Shown one piece after another: positions 1-9,400 of a DNA stretch of 59,703 nucleotides; the first letter of the stretch is position 1, and each line of letters starts with the position of its first letter. The notes beneath the pieces were generated by a model that had not been told where the DNA came from, made no database searches, and worked only from the letters and a program-made list of their open reading frames with translations. Source of the stretch: Bacteroidota bacterium (GTDB lineage Bacteria > Bacteroidota > Bacteroidia > Palsa-948); contig PLUL01000074.1 in the NCBI GenBank assembly GCA_003164895.1, positions 39,547-99,249 on the forward strand. The letters run 5' to 3'. Position numbers and translations under genes: made by a program.

Positions 1-1547
1 ATTTTGCAGGCGCAACAAACGGAAGGCGTCCTATTGGCTCTCTCATTTCTGACGGCACTTTTCTTTATGGAATGACAACTAATGGAGGCATAAAGGATAG
101 CGGAACAGTATTTAAAATAAAACCGGATGGAACAGGGTATTCTGACCTGCTTGATTTTGCAGGCGCAACAAACGGAAGTGCACCTAGTGGCAACCTTTAT
201 TTTGACGGGACTTTTCTCTATGGAATGACACAGTTTGGCGGCACAAGTACATATTGCAGTGCGTATGGATGTGGAGTTCTCTTTAAAATAAAGACGGACG
301 GAACAGGATATGCAAACCTGCACAATTTCGGATTTGACGGACTTGAACCTTTGGGCTCTCTTATTTCAGATGGAGTTTTTCTTTATGGAATGACTCAAGG
401 TGGTGGTGGATTAGGAAGAGGGGTTGTCTTTAGAATTAAACCGGATGGAACAGGATATTTTCAACTGCATAGTTTTTTAGGTCAGCCATCAGAGGGTATG
501 AGACCTTACGGCTCCCTTATTTCTGATGGAATATTTCTCTATGGAATGACAGGTTATCAAGCTACAATATTTAAATATCAAAATGTATATATAACTGGTA
601 AATCAAATATTTGCTCAGGGTTAGGACAAACCGATACACTCACCGCAACGGGTGGTGCAACCTATTCATGGAATACAGGGCAAACAACAACGTCAATTAT
701 AGTTTCGCCTACAACAACTACCATCTATACTGTTACAGCAACATCCGGCACTTGTGTTGCTACAGCAACAACTACTGTTACAGTATTTAATTCTCCGCCA
801 ACTGCAACAATTACCCCAAGCGGTGCTACTACTTTTTGTCAGGGAAAATCAGTAACGCTTACATCGGGCACTGGCAATAGTTATTTATGGTCTAATAATG
901 CAATTACACAAAGTATTGTAGTTACAAGTTCTGGAAATTATTCTGTGGTTGCAACAAATGCTTGTGGCAGCAGTAATTCTCCCCCTATAAATGTTACAGT
1001 AAATTCTTTACCAACTGTAAATATATCGCCAACTTCTGCAACTATATGTAGTGGGGTTTCTGAAACACTTTCTTCTTCACCTTGCTCAAGTTATTATTGG
1101 AGTACTGGTGCATCTACAACTTCTATTTCAGTTGCTCCAACAACTACAACTATTTATTCTGTTTTATGCACAGATGTAAATGGATGCACTGGAGTGAGTA
1201 CATCTACCATTACTGTTCAAACGTGCACAGGCATTTCAAATTATGATTTGCAAAATGAGTTTTCTATTTATCCTAATCCAAGCAATGGAAGTTTCACAAT
1301 ACAAGCCAATAGCCAACAGCTTTTAGCTAATAGCCAAATTGAAATTTATAATGTGATGGGAGAGAAAGTGTATGTGCAAGCCATGCCTCCCCCTTTATCC
1401 CCCTCAGGAGGGGGACAGAGCGCAAACAGCGCGACAGGGGGAGGACAATTCACCATTGATATTTCTTCTCACCCAAGCGGAATTTATTTCATTCAATTAA
1501 AAACAGAGCAGGGGATGGCAACAAAAAAATTAGTGATAAATAAATAA
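1..1547 (+). CDS. Secreted GloVer-repeat protein with T9SS C-terminal sorting domain (5' end outside window)
   Basis: The reading frame is open from the first base, so the true start and signal peptide lie upstream. The visible part has three layers. First come at least four repeats of about 50 residues with the pattern LISDGxFLYGMTxxGGxxxxGxVFxIKPDGTGY, which fits the GloVer (Gloeo/Verruco, TIGR03803-type) tandem repeat, probably propeller-like. Then come Ig/PKD-like Ser/Thr-rich segments with conserved Cys. Last is a C-terminal domain starting at FSIYPNPSNGSF and ending GIYFIQLKTEQGMATKKLVINK-like, typical of type A T9SS sorting domains (Por_Secre_tail). The product should cross the outer membrane by T9SS and be released or anchored. 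The sorting domain carries two repeat-derived inserts (five heptamers at 1304-1338 and a palindromic element at 1386-1444). The ligand is unknown. Confidence 0.9.
   Translation, partial: FAGATNGRRPIGSLISDGTFLYGMTTNGGIKDSGTVFKIKPDGTGYSDLLDFAGATNGSAPSGNLYFDGTFLYGMTQFGGTSTYCSAYGCGVLFKIKTDGTGYANLHNFGFDGLEPLGSLISDGVFLYGMTQGGGGLGRGVVFRIKPDGTGYFQLHSFLGQPSEGMRPYGSLISDGIFLYGMTGYQATIFKYQNVYITGKSNICSGLGQTDTLTATGGATYSWNTGQTTTSIIVSPTTTTIYTVTATSGTCVATATTTVTVFNSPPTATITPSGATTFCQGKSVTLTSGTGNSYLWSNNAITQSIVVTSSGNYSVVATNACGSSNSPPINVTVNSLPTVNISPTSATICSGVSETLSSSPCSSYYWSTGASTTSISVAPTTTTIYSVLCTDVNGCTGVSTSTITVQTCTGISNYDLQNEFSIYPNPSNGSFTIQANSQQLLANSQIEIYNVMGEKVYVQAMPPPLSPSGGGQSANSATGGGQFTIDISSHPSGIYFIQLKTEQGMATKKLVINK
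1304..1338. repeat. Five-heptamer repeat block inside the sorting domain
   Basis: The block is five consecutive 7-bp units, AGCCAAT, AGCCAAC, AGCTTTT, AGCTAAT and AGCCAAA, 35 bp in total. It is read in frame as ANSQQLLANSQ. Blocks of the same design and length occur at 2243-2277 and 32017-32051. Confidence 0.8.
1386..1444. repeat. CT-rich palindromic element in frame in a coding sequence
   Basis: The outer arms CCTCCCCCT (1386-1394) and AGGGGGAGG (1436-1444) enclose an inner hairpin CCCCCT/AGGGGG (1399-1404, 1409-1414). The element is translated as a Pro/Ser/Gly-rich stretch (about PPPLSPSGGGQ onward) between two conserved parts of the T9SS sorting domain, which suggests an in-frame insertion. 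Confidence 0.8.
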
Positions 1548-1552
1548 CAAAC

Positions 1553-1631
1553 GCCCTCACCCTGCACCCTCTCCCAATGGGAGAGGGAAACAGCTTCCTT
1601 CTCCTGCGGGAGAAGGAGTGAGGATGAGGGC
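1553..1631. repeat. Intergenic CT-rich palindromic element, possible terminator
   Basis: The outer arms GCCCTCA (1553-1559) and TGAGGGC (1625-1631) surround two perfect hairpins, CCCTCTCCC-AAT-GGGAGAGGG (1567-1587) and CCTTCTCC/GGAGAAGG (1597-1616), giving a three-way-junction-like fold. An A-run follows (1632-1638). It sits just after the stop of the T9SS gene and could help end that transcript. It belongs to the same family as the elements at 1386, 5335, 5804, 25910 and 57160. Confidence 0.8.
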
Positions 1632-1754
1632 AAAAAAACTAAATCATAAACCAAAACACACAAACCAGATATGAAAATATAAGTATATAGAAGATAGCCC
1701 CCCAACATCTTACCCCCGCCTTAGGTTTTCACATCGCAAAACCAAAACAAAGCT

Positions 1755-2246
1755 ATGGCAGCTAACAATTTCAACACCGACATTCCTGATGCAGTAATTG
1801 CTCAGGTTCTCAGTTCACTTGCAGCAGCAGATGCAGCGCTTGCTCCTTACAAAGTGGCACTTACCGAAGCGCAAAAAAAACATTTGCCCACCATTGGAGA
1901 TGGAACAATTCCGTTTGCCGAAAAAACCGATGCGTTTATGGACAGCGCACCCAAGTACAATCCGCCTTATGTGGATGTAACAGAAACGCACAAGGATTTT
2001 AAAAACTTTCAAAAGATTCATCCCGTAATTCAAAAGCTTGATTCCATTAGAAAAGATGCAAACGATATCAGCATTGCCGCAGGCAGCGATGCGTATGTGC
2101 AATATCTGGCTTATTACAGTTCGGTAGGAAAAGCGGCAGAGCAGGGCGTGCCCGGTGCAAAAACCATTTATGATGAACTGGGCGCACGTTTTCCATCGCG
2201 CACCAAACCAACTCCGCCTCCGGCAGCAGCGCCTCCAACAAAATAG
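1755..2246 (+). CDS. 163-aa protein of unknown function upstream of a 21-bp repeat array
   Basis: No function can be assigned. The protein is soluble, with no signal peptide. It has an N-terminal helical segment (AQVLSSLAAADAALAPYKVALTEAQ), a conserved-looking core LPTIGDGTIPFAEKTDAF, a second core SDAYVQYLAYYSSVG followed by PGAKTIYDELGARFP, and a low-complexity tail TPPPAAAPPTK. From memory, small proteins with the GD-x-x-x-x-F-x-x-K core and the PGAKTIYDEL ending recur in many Bacteroidota and other environmental bacteria, but I know of no assigned role. The stop codon lies inside a 35-bp heptamer block, and an array of exact 21-bp hairpin units follows at once. The second array in this window also directly follows a small unknown gene (58632-59258). 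Confidence 0.85.
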   Translation: MAANNFNTDIPDAVIAQVLSSLAAADAALAPYKVALTEAQKKHLPTIGDGTIPFAEKTDAFMDSAPKYNPPYVDVTETHKDFKNFQKIHPVIQKLDSIRKDANDISIAAGSDAYVQYLAYYSSVGKAAEQGVPGAKTIYDELGARFPSRTKPTPPPAAAPPTK

Positions 2247-2277
2247 CCAATAGCCATTAGCTATCAGCTATTAGCCA
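2243..2277. repeat. Five-heptamer repeat block overlapping a stop codon
   Basis: The five 7-bp units are ATAGCCA, ATAGCCA, TTAGCTA, TCAGCTA and TTAGCCA, 35 bp in total. The TAG at 2244-2246 ends the 163-aa gene, so the repeat may have trimmed or set its C terminus. It has the same length and design as the blocks at 1304-1338 and 32017-32051. Confidence 0.8.
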
Positions 2278-2287
2278 AAACCCACAA

Positions 2288-2510
2288 ATTGCGTAAATTT
2301 ACGCAACGTTCCTCAAAAAATGCCCTCCGTCCTGTAAAAACGGCAGGACGCTGGGCATAAAATGGTGAACGCTGAGCAAAAAATGCTTGGCATCCTGTAA
2401 AAATGACAGGACGTTGGGTAGATTTTACTCAACGTTGAGCAAAAAATGCTGGAGCTTGAACAGAATTTGCTCGGCATTGAACAAAAATACCCGAGCGTTA
2501 ACAGAAATTA
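2288..2510. repeat. Array of exact 21-bp degenerate hairpin units (10 full units plus a partial)
   Basis: Ten full units start at 2288, 2309, 2330, 2351, 2372, 2393, 2414, 2435, 2456 and 2477, with a partial eleventh at 2498, and no indel anywhere. The typical design is a left arm of about 7 nt, an A-rich loop, a right arm, then a short linker, most often ACG. Examples are TCCTGT..ACAGGA (unit 6), TTGGGTA..TACTCAA (unit 7) and TGAGCA..TGCTTG (unit 5). Positions 1-7 pair with 19-13 in most units although their sequences differ. Unit 1 is an even longer palindrome, shifted by one base. The array runs from just after the 163-aa gene to the stop codon of the converging SulP gene, so it would form the 3' UTR of the 163-aa gene. 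Confidence 0.88.
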
Positions 2511-4157
2511 ATCGTTGCTATGTAGAATCTTTTCTGCTCTTGCCAGCGCGGCATCAATATCAACGCAAACATTTGCTTTGCCGATGTTGAAAATAAGACG
2601 GGATTTTTCTAATTCATTGTAAACTCCTTTCTGCACTCCTGAAAGAATAAATTTTGTCCCCTGATTTTTTGCCTGTTTGAAAACTTCTTCGAGCGTGTGC
2701 AGTCCTGTTGCGTCAATAACAGGAACAGAACGCATGCGGATGATCAGAATTTTCGGAGGACTTTCCATTATTTTCATTGACTCCTTAAATTTATAGGCAG
2801 CTCCAAAAAACATCGGTCCTGAAACTTCAAATACTTCCACACCCGCAGGAACTTTATATCGGCTGATAGCTTTCTCATCATCGGCTTCGTTCATTTCTTT
2901 GGTGATAATATTTACGTTCGAAATTTGCGTCATCCTTCTCATGAAAAGAAAAACGGCAAGCACCATTCCTATTTCGATGGCAACAGTAAGATCAACAAAC
3001 ACAGTAAGAAAAAAAGTGGCAAGCATCACAGCAGCATCGCTTTTTGAAGTGCGTAAAACTCCAATGAAAGAACGCCATTCGCTCATGTTGTAGGCAACTA
3101 CTACAAGAATTCCGGCAAGACAAGAAAGCGGAATCAGCGTTGCCCATTTTCCAATGACCAGCATGATGATGAGAAGTGTAATTGCATGAACAATTCCTGC
3201 GATGGGAGTTCTTCCTCCGCTTTTTACATTTGTTGCAGTGCGTGCAAGCGCGCCTGTAGCAGGAATTCCACCGAAGAATGCCGAAGCGATATTTGCAATT
3301 CCTTGTCCCACCAACTCGACATTCGATTTATGGTTTCCGCCAATCATTCCATCGGCAACCACAGCGGAAAGAAGAGATTCAATTCCTCCAAGCAAGGCGA
3401 TGGTGAATGCAGGGCGAATTAATTTTTGTATCATGGAAAAATCAAATCCCGGAACATGAGGCATCGGGAATGAAGATGGAATTTCACCGAACTTACTTCC
3501 GATGGTTTCTACATCCAAATGAAAATACTGAACGGCAAAAGTGGAAAGTAAAATTGCCACCAGCGAGCCGGGAATTTTTCGCGTGATTCTTGGCAAGAAA
3601 GCTGCCACCAGAACTGTTCCTGCTGCAATTGAAATTGCTAAAATATTTATCGAACCGAAATTCAAAAAATATTCTTTCCACTTGTCAACGAAATCTGCGG
3701 GGACGGTTCCCATGTGCAAACCACAAAAATCTTTTATCTGTGAAGAAAAAATAATCAAGGCAATTCCACTGGTAAAACCTACAATTAAAGGATGAGGAAT
3801 GAATTTTATCATGGAACCCATCCGAGCGAATCCCATTATCACCAGCATGATTCCTGCCATGAAAGTGGCGTAGATCAATCCGTCAATTCCGAATTGCTGA
3901 ACGACTCCGTAAACAATAACGATGAATGCACCTGTGGGTCCTCCGATCTGAACGCGGCTTCCGCCAAGAAATGAAATTAAAAATCCGCCGATCACTCCGG
4001 TTACCAAACCTTTTTCGGGGGAAACGCCCGATGCGATGGCGAATGCAATGCAAAGCGGAAGCGCAACAACGCCTACAACAATTCCGGAGATAAAGTCCTT
4101 GTAAAATTGTGCTCTCGTGTAACTTCTTAGCGTAACAAATAATTTCGGAACAAACAT
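2508..4157 (-). CDS. SulP-family anion transporter with STAS domain
   Basis: This is a membrane transporter of the SulP/SLC26 type (sulfate, bicarbonate or another anion; the substrate cannot be read from sequence). The N-terminal transmembrane core begins [27 protein letters not shown] and carries the family's [14 protein letters not shown] and [23 protein letters not shown] motifs. A C-terminal STAS domain covers roughly the last 115 residues ([16 protein letters not shown]). The frame extends upstream to 4220, but I chose the ATG at 4157 (549 aa). The sulP-like alignment starts there, a TATATTTG promoter sits 8 nt upstream, and the longer form would run into the divergent gene. It converges with the 163-aa gene and ends in the last repeat unit of the 21-bp array. 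Confidence 0.93.
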   Translation of the reverse strand: MFVPKLFVTLRSYTRAQFYKDFISGIVVGVVALPLCIAFAIASGVSPEKGLVTGVIGGFLISFLGGSRVQIGGPTGAFIVIVYGVVQQFGIDGLIYATFMAGIMLVIMGFARMGSMIKFIPHPLIVGFTSGIALIIFSSQIKDFCGLHMGTVPADFVDKWKEYFLNFGSINILAISIAAGTVLVAAFLPRITRKIPGSLVAILLSTFAVQYFHLDVETIGSKFGEIPSSFPMPHVPGFDFSMIQKLIRPAFTIALLGGIESLLSAVVADGMIGGNHKSNVELVGQGIANIASAFFGGIPATGALARTATNVKSGGRTPIAGIVHAITLLIIMLVIGKWATLIPLSCLAGILVVVAYNMSEWRSFIGVLRTSKSDAAVMLATFFLTVFVDLTVAIEIGMVLAVFLFMRRMTQISNVNIITKEMNEADDEKAISRYKVPAGVEVFEVSGPMFFGAAYKFKESMKIMESPPKILIIRMRSVPVIDATGLHTLEEVFKQAKNQGTKFILSGVQKGVYNELEKSRLIFNIGKANVCVDIDAALARAEKILHSND

Positions 4158-4165
4158 AAACTGGG

Positions 4166-4173
4166 CAAATATA
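4166..4173 (-). promoter_or_regulatory. TAnnTTTG promoter element for the SulP gene
   Basis: The minus strand reads TATATTTG, an exact match to the Bacteroidota -7 consensus, ending 8 nt before the chosen ATG. The mRNA leader would be only a few nucleotides long. Confidence 0.6.
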
Positions 4174-4239
4174 GAAAAGAGAAGCGAGTAATAAATTTTC
4201 TGTTGAAGAGAATAATGCACCTACGTTGGTTGAAAATTT

Positions 4240-4247
4240 TATTTTTG
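4240..4247 (+). promoter_or_regulatory. TAnnTTTG promoter element for the ferredoxin-reductase gene
   Basis: TATTTTTG matches the Bacteroidota -7 consensus and ends 9 nt before the ATG at 4257. Together with the element at 4166-4173 it gives back-to-back promoters within about 80 bp. Confidence 0.6.
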
Positions 4248-4256
4248 TTCTTTCTT

Positions 4257-5321
4257 ATGGCAAAATTCCATTCACTCAAAATAGCCGATGTGAGCAAGGA
4301 AACTGCAGATTGCGTTTCTGTTGCGTTTGATGTTCCATCTTTATTGAAGGAAGAATATAAATTCATCCAGGGACAATACCTTACTCTGAAACTTTTTGTG
4401 AAGGGGGAAGAACTGCGCAGGTCGTATTCTGTTTGCAGCGGTGTGAATGAAGGTGAACTTCGTGTTGCTATCAAAAGAGTGAAGGACGGAAAAGGTTCCA
4501 ATTTTGTTTATGATAATTTCAAAGCAGGACAGGAAGTGGAAGTGATGACTCCCATGGGAAGTTTCCATTCTCAAATGGATCCATCGCATAAAAAAAATTA
4601 TGTACTGTTTGCAGGAGGAAGTGGAATCACGCCTATGCTTTCTATCGTTAAGACTGTTTTACAATCAGAGCAAAATTCTTCTTTGATATTGTTCTATGGC
4701 AACCTGAATGAAGAGAGCACCATCTTTAAAAAACAATTAGACGAACTCGCGGAGAAAAACTCTTCTCGATTCAAATTGCATTATATTTTTGAGAAACCTA
4801 CTTCTCAAATTGAGGAACTGTATAAAGGAATGTTGGTGAAAGAAAAAGTAAAAACGCATATCGATAAACACATTGTTCTTTCATCTGACAATGAATTCTT
4901 CATTTGCGGACCAAAACCGATGATGGACAATGTGCGCGAAACGCTGGAAGAAAATAAAATAGACAAATCAAGAATTCACGTAGAGTATTTTACTTCTTCA
5001 TCTATAGATAAGGAAGAAAAAAAATCTTCAATAGAAAAAATTATCAGCAAAGTTACGGTTGTGCAATACGGAATGGAAACCACTTTTGATCTTGCTTCGG
5101 ATAAAAAAGCGATTCTCGATGCAGCAATTGAACATGGAGTGGATGCGCCCTTCGCCTGCAAAGGAGCGGTGTGCGCTACGTGCAGAGGAAAAGTGATCGA
5201 GGGAAAAGTTCACATGGATAAAAACTTTGCGCTCACCGATGCTGAAGTTGCCGAAGGATTTATTCTCACTTGCCAGAGCCATCCCATCACGCCAGTGGTG
5301 AAGGTGGATTATGATGTTTAG
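4257..5321 (+). CDS. PaaE-like ferredoxin:NAD(P)H oxidoreductase with C-terminal [2Fe-2S] domain
   Basis: This is a three-domain electron-transfer protein. An FAD-binding domain carries RRSYS (residues 54-58). An NAD(P)-binding domain carries GGSGITPMLSI. A plant-type ferredoxin domain at the C terminus has CKGAVCATC (C-x4-C-x2-C) plus a later Cys in ILTCQSHP, which complete the [2Fe-2S] ligands. This order matches PaaE/PaaK reductases and related oxygenase reductases. No oxygenase component lies nearby, so the partner is unknown. The frame opens at 4203, but the ATG at 4257 (354 aa, MAKFHSLKI) fits the family's N terminus and lies just after a TATTTTTG promoter. The gene converges with heme A synthase across a hairpin at 5335-5352. 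Confidence 0.93.
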   Translation: MAKFHSLKIADVSKETADCVSVAFDVPSLLKEEYKFIQGQYLTLKLFVKGEELRRSYSVCSGVNEGELRVAIKRVKDGKGSNFVYDNFKAGQEVEVMTPMGSFHSQMDPSHKKNYVLFAGGSGITPMLSIVKTVLQSEQNSSLILFYGNLNEESTIFKKQLDELAEKNSSRFKLHYIFEKPTSQIEELYKGMLVKEKVKTHIDKHIVLSSDNEFFICGPKPMMDNVRETLEENKIDKSRIHVEYFTSSSIDKEEKKSSIEKIISKVTVVQYGMETTFDLASDKKAILDAAIEHGVDAPFACKGAVCATCRGKVIEGKVHMDKNFALTDAEVAEGFILTCQSHPITPVVKVDYDV

Positions 5322-5352
5322 CCCTCTCCCTAATCCTCTCCCACAGGAGAGG
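5322..5352. repeat. CT-rich palindromic element between convergent genes
   Basis: CCTCTCC (5335-5341), CACA, GGAGAGG (5346-5352) form a perfect 7-bp hairpin, preceded by a second CCCTCTCC copy at 5322. It fills the gap between two convergent genes and could act as a bidirectional terminator, though U-tracts are weak. Confidence 0.65.
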
Positions 5353-5355
5353 GAA

Positions 5356-6426
5356 TTATTTTGTGCGATGAATCAGGAGTAGGGTAGTGGCGAAAAGAAA
5401 AAACGCTCCCGTCTGGTGAAGCACTGCGATTACGATCGGAACTCCGTAAAGAAGCGTAAGCACTCCTAACATGAATTGTGCAAGCACAATTATTCCAAGC
5501 GCATTGATTATTTTCCGTTGCTGCGGAGTGAGTTGCATTTTTTGTGCGCGGTAAAAAATAATTCCGACAATAATTACCACAACGTAGGCGATGTAGCGAT
5601 GAATAAATTGCACTCCGGCAAATCCTTCCAGGAAATTTTTCCATACGGGTTTAAGAGAAACAATATCGTCCGGAAACCATTGATCGCCCATCTTGGGCCA
5701 TGTGGGATAACCGTAGCCTGCTTTCATGCCTGCGACAAAAGCTCCATAAATTATCTGGAGGATGACGAATGAGAAAAGAAGGATGGAAAGTTTTTTGAGT
5801 CCGACCTCATCCCTTTCTCCCTTCTCCTTAAGGAGAAGGGACGGGGTTGAGGTTAAATCCAGCGCATACCAAAACGTAAAACCAAAAACCATCAATGCGC
5901 TGATGAGATGCGAGGCAAGACGGTAATGGCTCACGTGAACATTTTCAGAGAGGCCACTTTTTACCATAAACCAGCCAAGCGCACCCTGAAATCCGCCCAA
6001 CGCAAAAAGCACGATGGCTTTTTTCATAAATCCTTCAGGGAATTTTTTCTTCATCCAGAACCAAACGAACGGGACGAGGAAAACAAACCCGATAATTCTT
6101 CCAATGAGACGGTGAATGTATTCCCACCAGAATATTCCTTTGAAATCGGATAAAGTAAAATCGGAGTTGATGAGTTTGAACTGCGGAGTTTGTTTGTACG
6201 AATCAAATTCTTTCTGCCAGGAATCTTCGGAAAGCGGAGGAAGCGTGCCGGTAACCACTTTCCACTGGGTGATGGATAAGCCGGAGCCGGTGAGCCGTGT
6301 GATGCCGCCAATCACTACCATTAAATAGATTAAAAAGCATCCGGTAAGGAGCCAGATGATGATGGGGCGGTAAGAAGTTTGTGTTTTATTTATTTCCACG
6401 CACAGAAATTTATTTTCAATCCCCAT
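5356..6426 (-). CDS. ctaA: Heme A synthase, COX15/CtaA family
   Basis: This protein oxidises the C8 methyl of heme O to give heme A for aa3-type cytochrome oxidase, in the cytoplasmic membrane. At 356 aa it has eight predicted membrane segments. The paired histidine sites expected for the two heme-binding halves are visible: H105 (EYIHRLIGR), H167/H173 (SHYRLASH), H276 (FIHRYIA) and H337 (LHQTGAF). The family motif GGITRLTGSGLSITQWK is at residues 40-56. A repeat-derived insert (about residues 193-207, STPSLLLKEKGERDE) lies in the loop joining the two halves, where it should be tolerated. The start overlaps the end of the upstream amidohydrolase gene by 11 nt, which implies co-transcription and perhaps coupled translation. 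Confidence 0.95.
   Translation of the reverse strand: MGIENKFLCVEINKTQTSYRPIIIWLLTGCFLIYLMVVIGGITRLTGSGLSITQWKVVTGTLPPLSEDSWQKEFDSYKQTPQFKLINSDFTLSDFKGIFWWEYIHRLIGRIIGFVFLVPFVWFWMKKKFPEGFMKKAIVLFALGGFQGALGWFMVKSGLSENVHVSHYRLASHLISALMVFGFTFWYALDLTSTPSLLLKEKGERDEVGLKKLSILLFSFVILQIIYGAFVAGMKAGYGYPTWPKMGDQWFPDDIVSLKPVWKNFLEGFAGVQFIHRYIAYVVVIIVGIIFYRAQKMQLTPQQRKIINALGIIVLAQFMLGVLTLLYGVPIVIAVLHQTGAFFLFATTLLLIHRTK
5804..5853. repeat. CT-rich palindromic element in frame in the heme A synthase gene
   Basis: A perfect 22-nt palindrome (5819-5840, arms CCCTTCTCCTT and AAGGAGAAGGG) sits inside outer arms ACCTCA (5804-5809) and TGAGGT (5848-5853). It encodes the inter-domain loop of CtaA without breaking the frame. 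Confidence 0.85.
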
Positions 6427-9400
6427 CCGTTACTTCATGCCAAGGAAAGTTTGAATTATATCCCGGTATTTCCCAGAAGAATTTTCCGCGCTTCTTATCG
6501 TAATTGCCAATTTCGTTCATGGTGTCGCAGTCGTATAATCTGCCGTTCACCATGGTGTAATGCACGGTTTCGGAGTTCTTAATATCATCGAGCGGATTTT
6601 TATCCATGATAATAAGGTCGGCAAGTTTTCCTTTTTCGAGCGAGCCAATTTCTTTTTCCATGCCGATGTATTCCGCACCGTTCATGGTGGCACAGCGCAG
6701 CGCCTGCATATTGGTCATTCCGCCTTGCTGCAGCATCCACAATTCCCAGTGCGCGCCAATGCCGTTCATCTGTCCGTGCTGTCCGAGATTTACTTTCACG
6801 CCTGCATCCGCCAGTTTTTTGCAGCTCTGCGAAACTAAAATATATCCGTTGGTGTATTCTTCTTCTGGAATCATGGTGCGGTGCCGCGCTTTGGTGTCAA
6901 CCACATTTCGCGGAGTGAAATTGAGCAGGCGTTGCTTTTCCCACACGTTGGTGTGCTGATACCAATAGGTTTCTCCGCTCATGGCGCCATAGCAAACGAT
7001 GAGCGTGGGCGTGTATTGCGTTTTGCTTTTGCTCCAGAGTTGCACCATATCATTATATAATGGCACGACTGGAAGATTGTGTTCAACGCCTGTGTGCCCG
7101 TCAAGAATGTGCGTGAGATTGTAAAAATAAGTGGAGCCGCCTTCGGGAACAACTTGTATTCCGAGCTGACGCGCGGCTGTGATTACCTGCTGGCGTTGTT
7201 CTCTGCGCGGCTGATTATAGCTTTTCACCGAGAACGCACCGAACGCTTTTGTTCGCACGATCGCAGACTTTGCATCGTCCAGAGAATTTATCACCGCCTT
7301 GAAATCCCCATCTGCGCCATAAAGGATTGTTCCGGTAGAAAAAATTCTTGGTCCGGTCATGATCCCTGCTTTCACCATTTCGCTCTGCGAGAAAACCATT
7401 TCGGTGTTGGAAGACGGATCGTGCGTTGTAGTTACACCGTAAGCAAGATTTGCAAAGTAAGTCCATTCTTTCTGAGGAGAAAGTCCTTGGCGGAAAGTCC
7501 AGAGATGCGCGTGAACATCAATCATTCCGGGCATAATTGTTTTTCCGCTCATGTCCATTACTTTTGCTCCTGCGGGAATCTGAACTTTATCCGAAGCGCC
7601 GATGTCTGTAATTTTATTTTCTGTAACAACGATGGTTCCGTTCTCAATTACTTCATCGCCTTTCATCGTGATGATTCTCGCGCCTTTAAATGCGATTGTT
7701 CCTTTTGGTTTGTCAGAATCGAGAATGAGATTTATTTTTATTCCAACCGTATCCATCTTTAAAAGACTGTCTGCTTTTCCATTAATGAAACCGAATCGGT
7801 TTCCAAGTTCTGTCGTGAAATATTCTTCTCCCAGTGTCCAATGAATTTTCTTACCATCTGCGCTCCAGTGAATATTTATCCCTGCATCTTTTGCTACTTG
7901 TGCAACAGGAACGCTTTCCATCTTCGCAGAAATATCTTCTGTCTTTCCTACCAGTGGCATCGGTGCGATGTATACTTTGAAAAGTTCTCGGTAAGCGATC
8001 CAATTATTATCAGGACTCGGTACAAAACTGTTTGTGTATTTGGAAGTGAAGTGTGTGCGAACATCTTTTCCATTGAGGTCGCAGCTTTTCATAGCGAAAT
8101 TATCTCCATCTCCGGTCTGGAAGAAAATCCGTTTTCCATCTTTTGAAAAATATGGGTCGCTGCCATCTTTTATTACAAGCGTTGGTTTTCCGCCAGAAGC
8201 AGGCATGATGTACAAACCCGGATTCACGCAAAACGCATTTCCCTGTTGGTTGTTGCCTTCTTCTTTTTGATAGACGATCCATTTTCCATCGGGAGAAAAT
8301 CTTGGTGTTCGGTAAATTCCTTTTTCGGTAGAATTTTTTATTAATTTTTTATCTGCTAAATTCATTTTCATTATTGATCCGCTTCCTTCATCGCTCCAAG
8401 TTACATAAATGATTTCTTTTCCATCGGGAGAAAATGAAGGCTCGAATTCAAAATCAACGGAAGAAGTTAATCTTGCAGGAGTTCCATTCGGTAATTCTTT
8501 TTTCCAGAGATAACCAACGGCATTGAATAGAATATATTTTTCATCAGGAGAAGTTACCACATTGCGAATTGTTTTTACTGCGAATTTATCAGGAGCAACC
8601 GGATTTTGAAAATGAAGCGCGTCATAAATTTTTTGTTTCACTTTTGCTGTGAAAGGAATCTCTGCTGCTTTAGAAGTTGTAATATCTATTTTCCAAATTT
8701 TTCCTTGCGCCCAGATGATAATGTCCTTCGCATCCAGCCATTGAAATCCGGTGTAAGGTCCAAATATTGCCCAAGCTTCAGATTGGTCTTTGCTGAGTTT
8801 GTCGTACACAGGATATTCTTCGCCTGTTTCTAAATTCCTCAGATACAAAACTGATTTTTCACGAACTCTTCTTACAAACGCAAGTGTTTTTCCATCCTTG
8901 GAAATCTGCGGACGCATTGCACCGCCTGAGCCGCCGGTTACCGTTTCAGTTTCTCCGGTTGCAAATTCATATCGCTTGATGACATAAATCTGGTTGTTGG
9001 GATCCTTGTTGTATTCAAAATGTCCTCCCGGATACATATCCTCGCTGTAGTAAACATATTTTCCATCGGGAGAAACACTGGGTTCGCCCAGATCCTGCTG
9101 ATCATTTTTTCTTTTTGTAATTTGAATGCCTTCTCCGCCTGTGAAATGATACATCCATAATTCTCCGGCACCGAGCGAGCGGGTAGAAGTGAAATGTTTT
9201 TTTGCAATCAAATAATTTCCATCGGGCATCCACACAGCATTGTTGAGCAATCGGAAATTTTCTTTCGTGATTTGTTTTGCATCCGAACCATCGCGGTTCA
9301 TCATCCAGATATTATCTCCGCCACCTGCATCGCTGGTGAAAGATATCTTTTTTCCATCGGGAGAAAATCGCGGCTGCACCTCCAGCGAATGTCCTCCACG

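Noticed and set aside
1493-1708. Minus-strand 71-codon reading frame at the end of the T9SS gene
   Set aside because: It is largely made of the palindromic repeat element and antisense sequence.
2387-2590. 67-codon reading frame over the first array
   Set aside because: It runs through the 21-bp repeats and into the antisense of the SulP gene, and has no protein-like composition.
4158-4220. 21-codon N-terminal extension of SulP
   Set aside because: It runs into the divergent reductase region and past the TATATTTG promoter. Family alignment fits the ATG at 4157.
7079-7762. 227-codon reading frame opposite the amidohydrolase gene
   Set aside because: It is antisense to a clear protein-coding gene with conserved motifs, and its own translation is Cys/His/Phe-rich without a recognisable domain.
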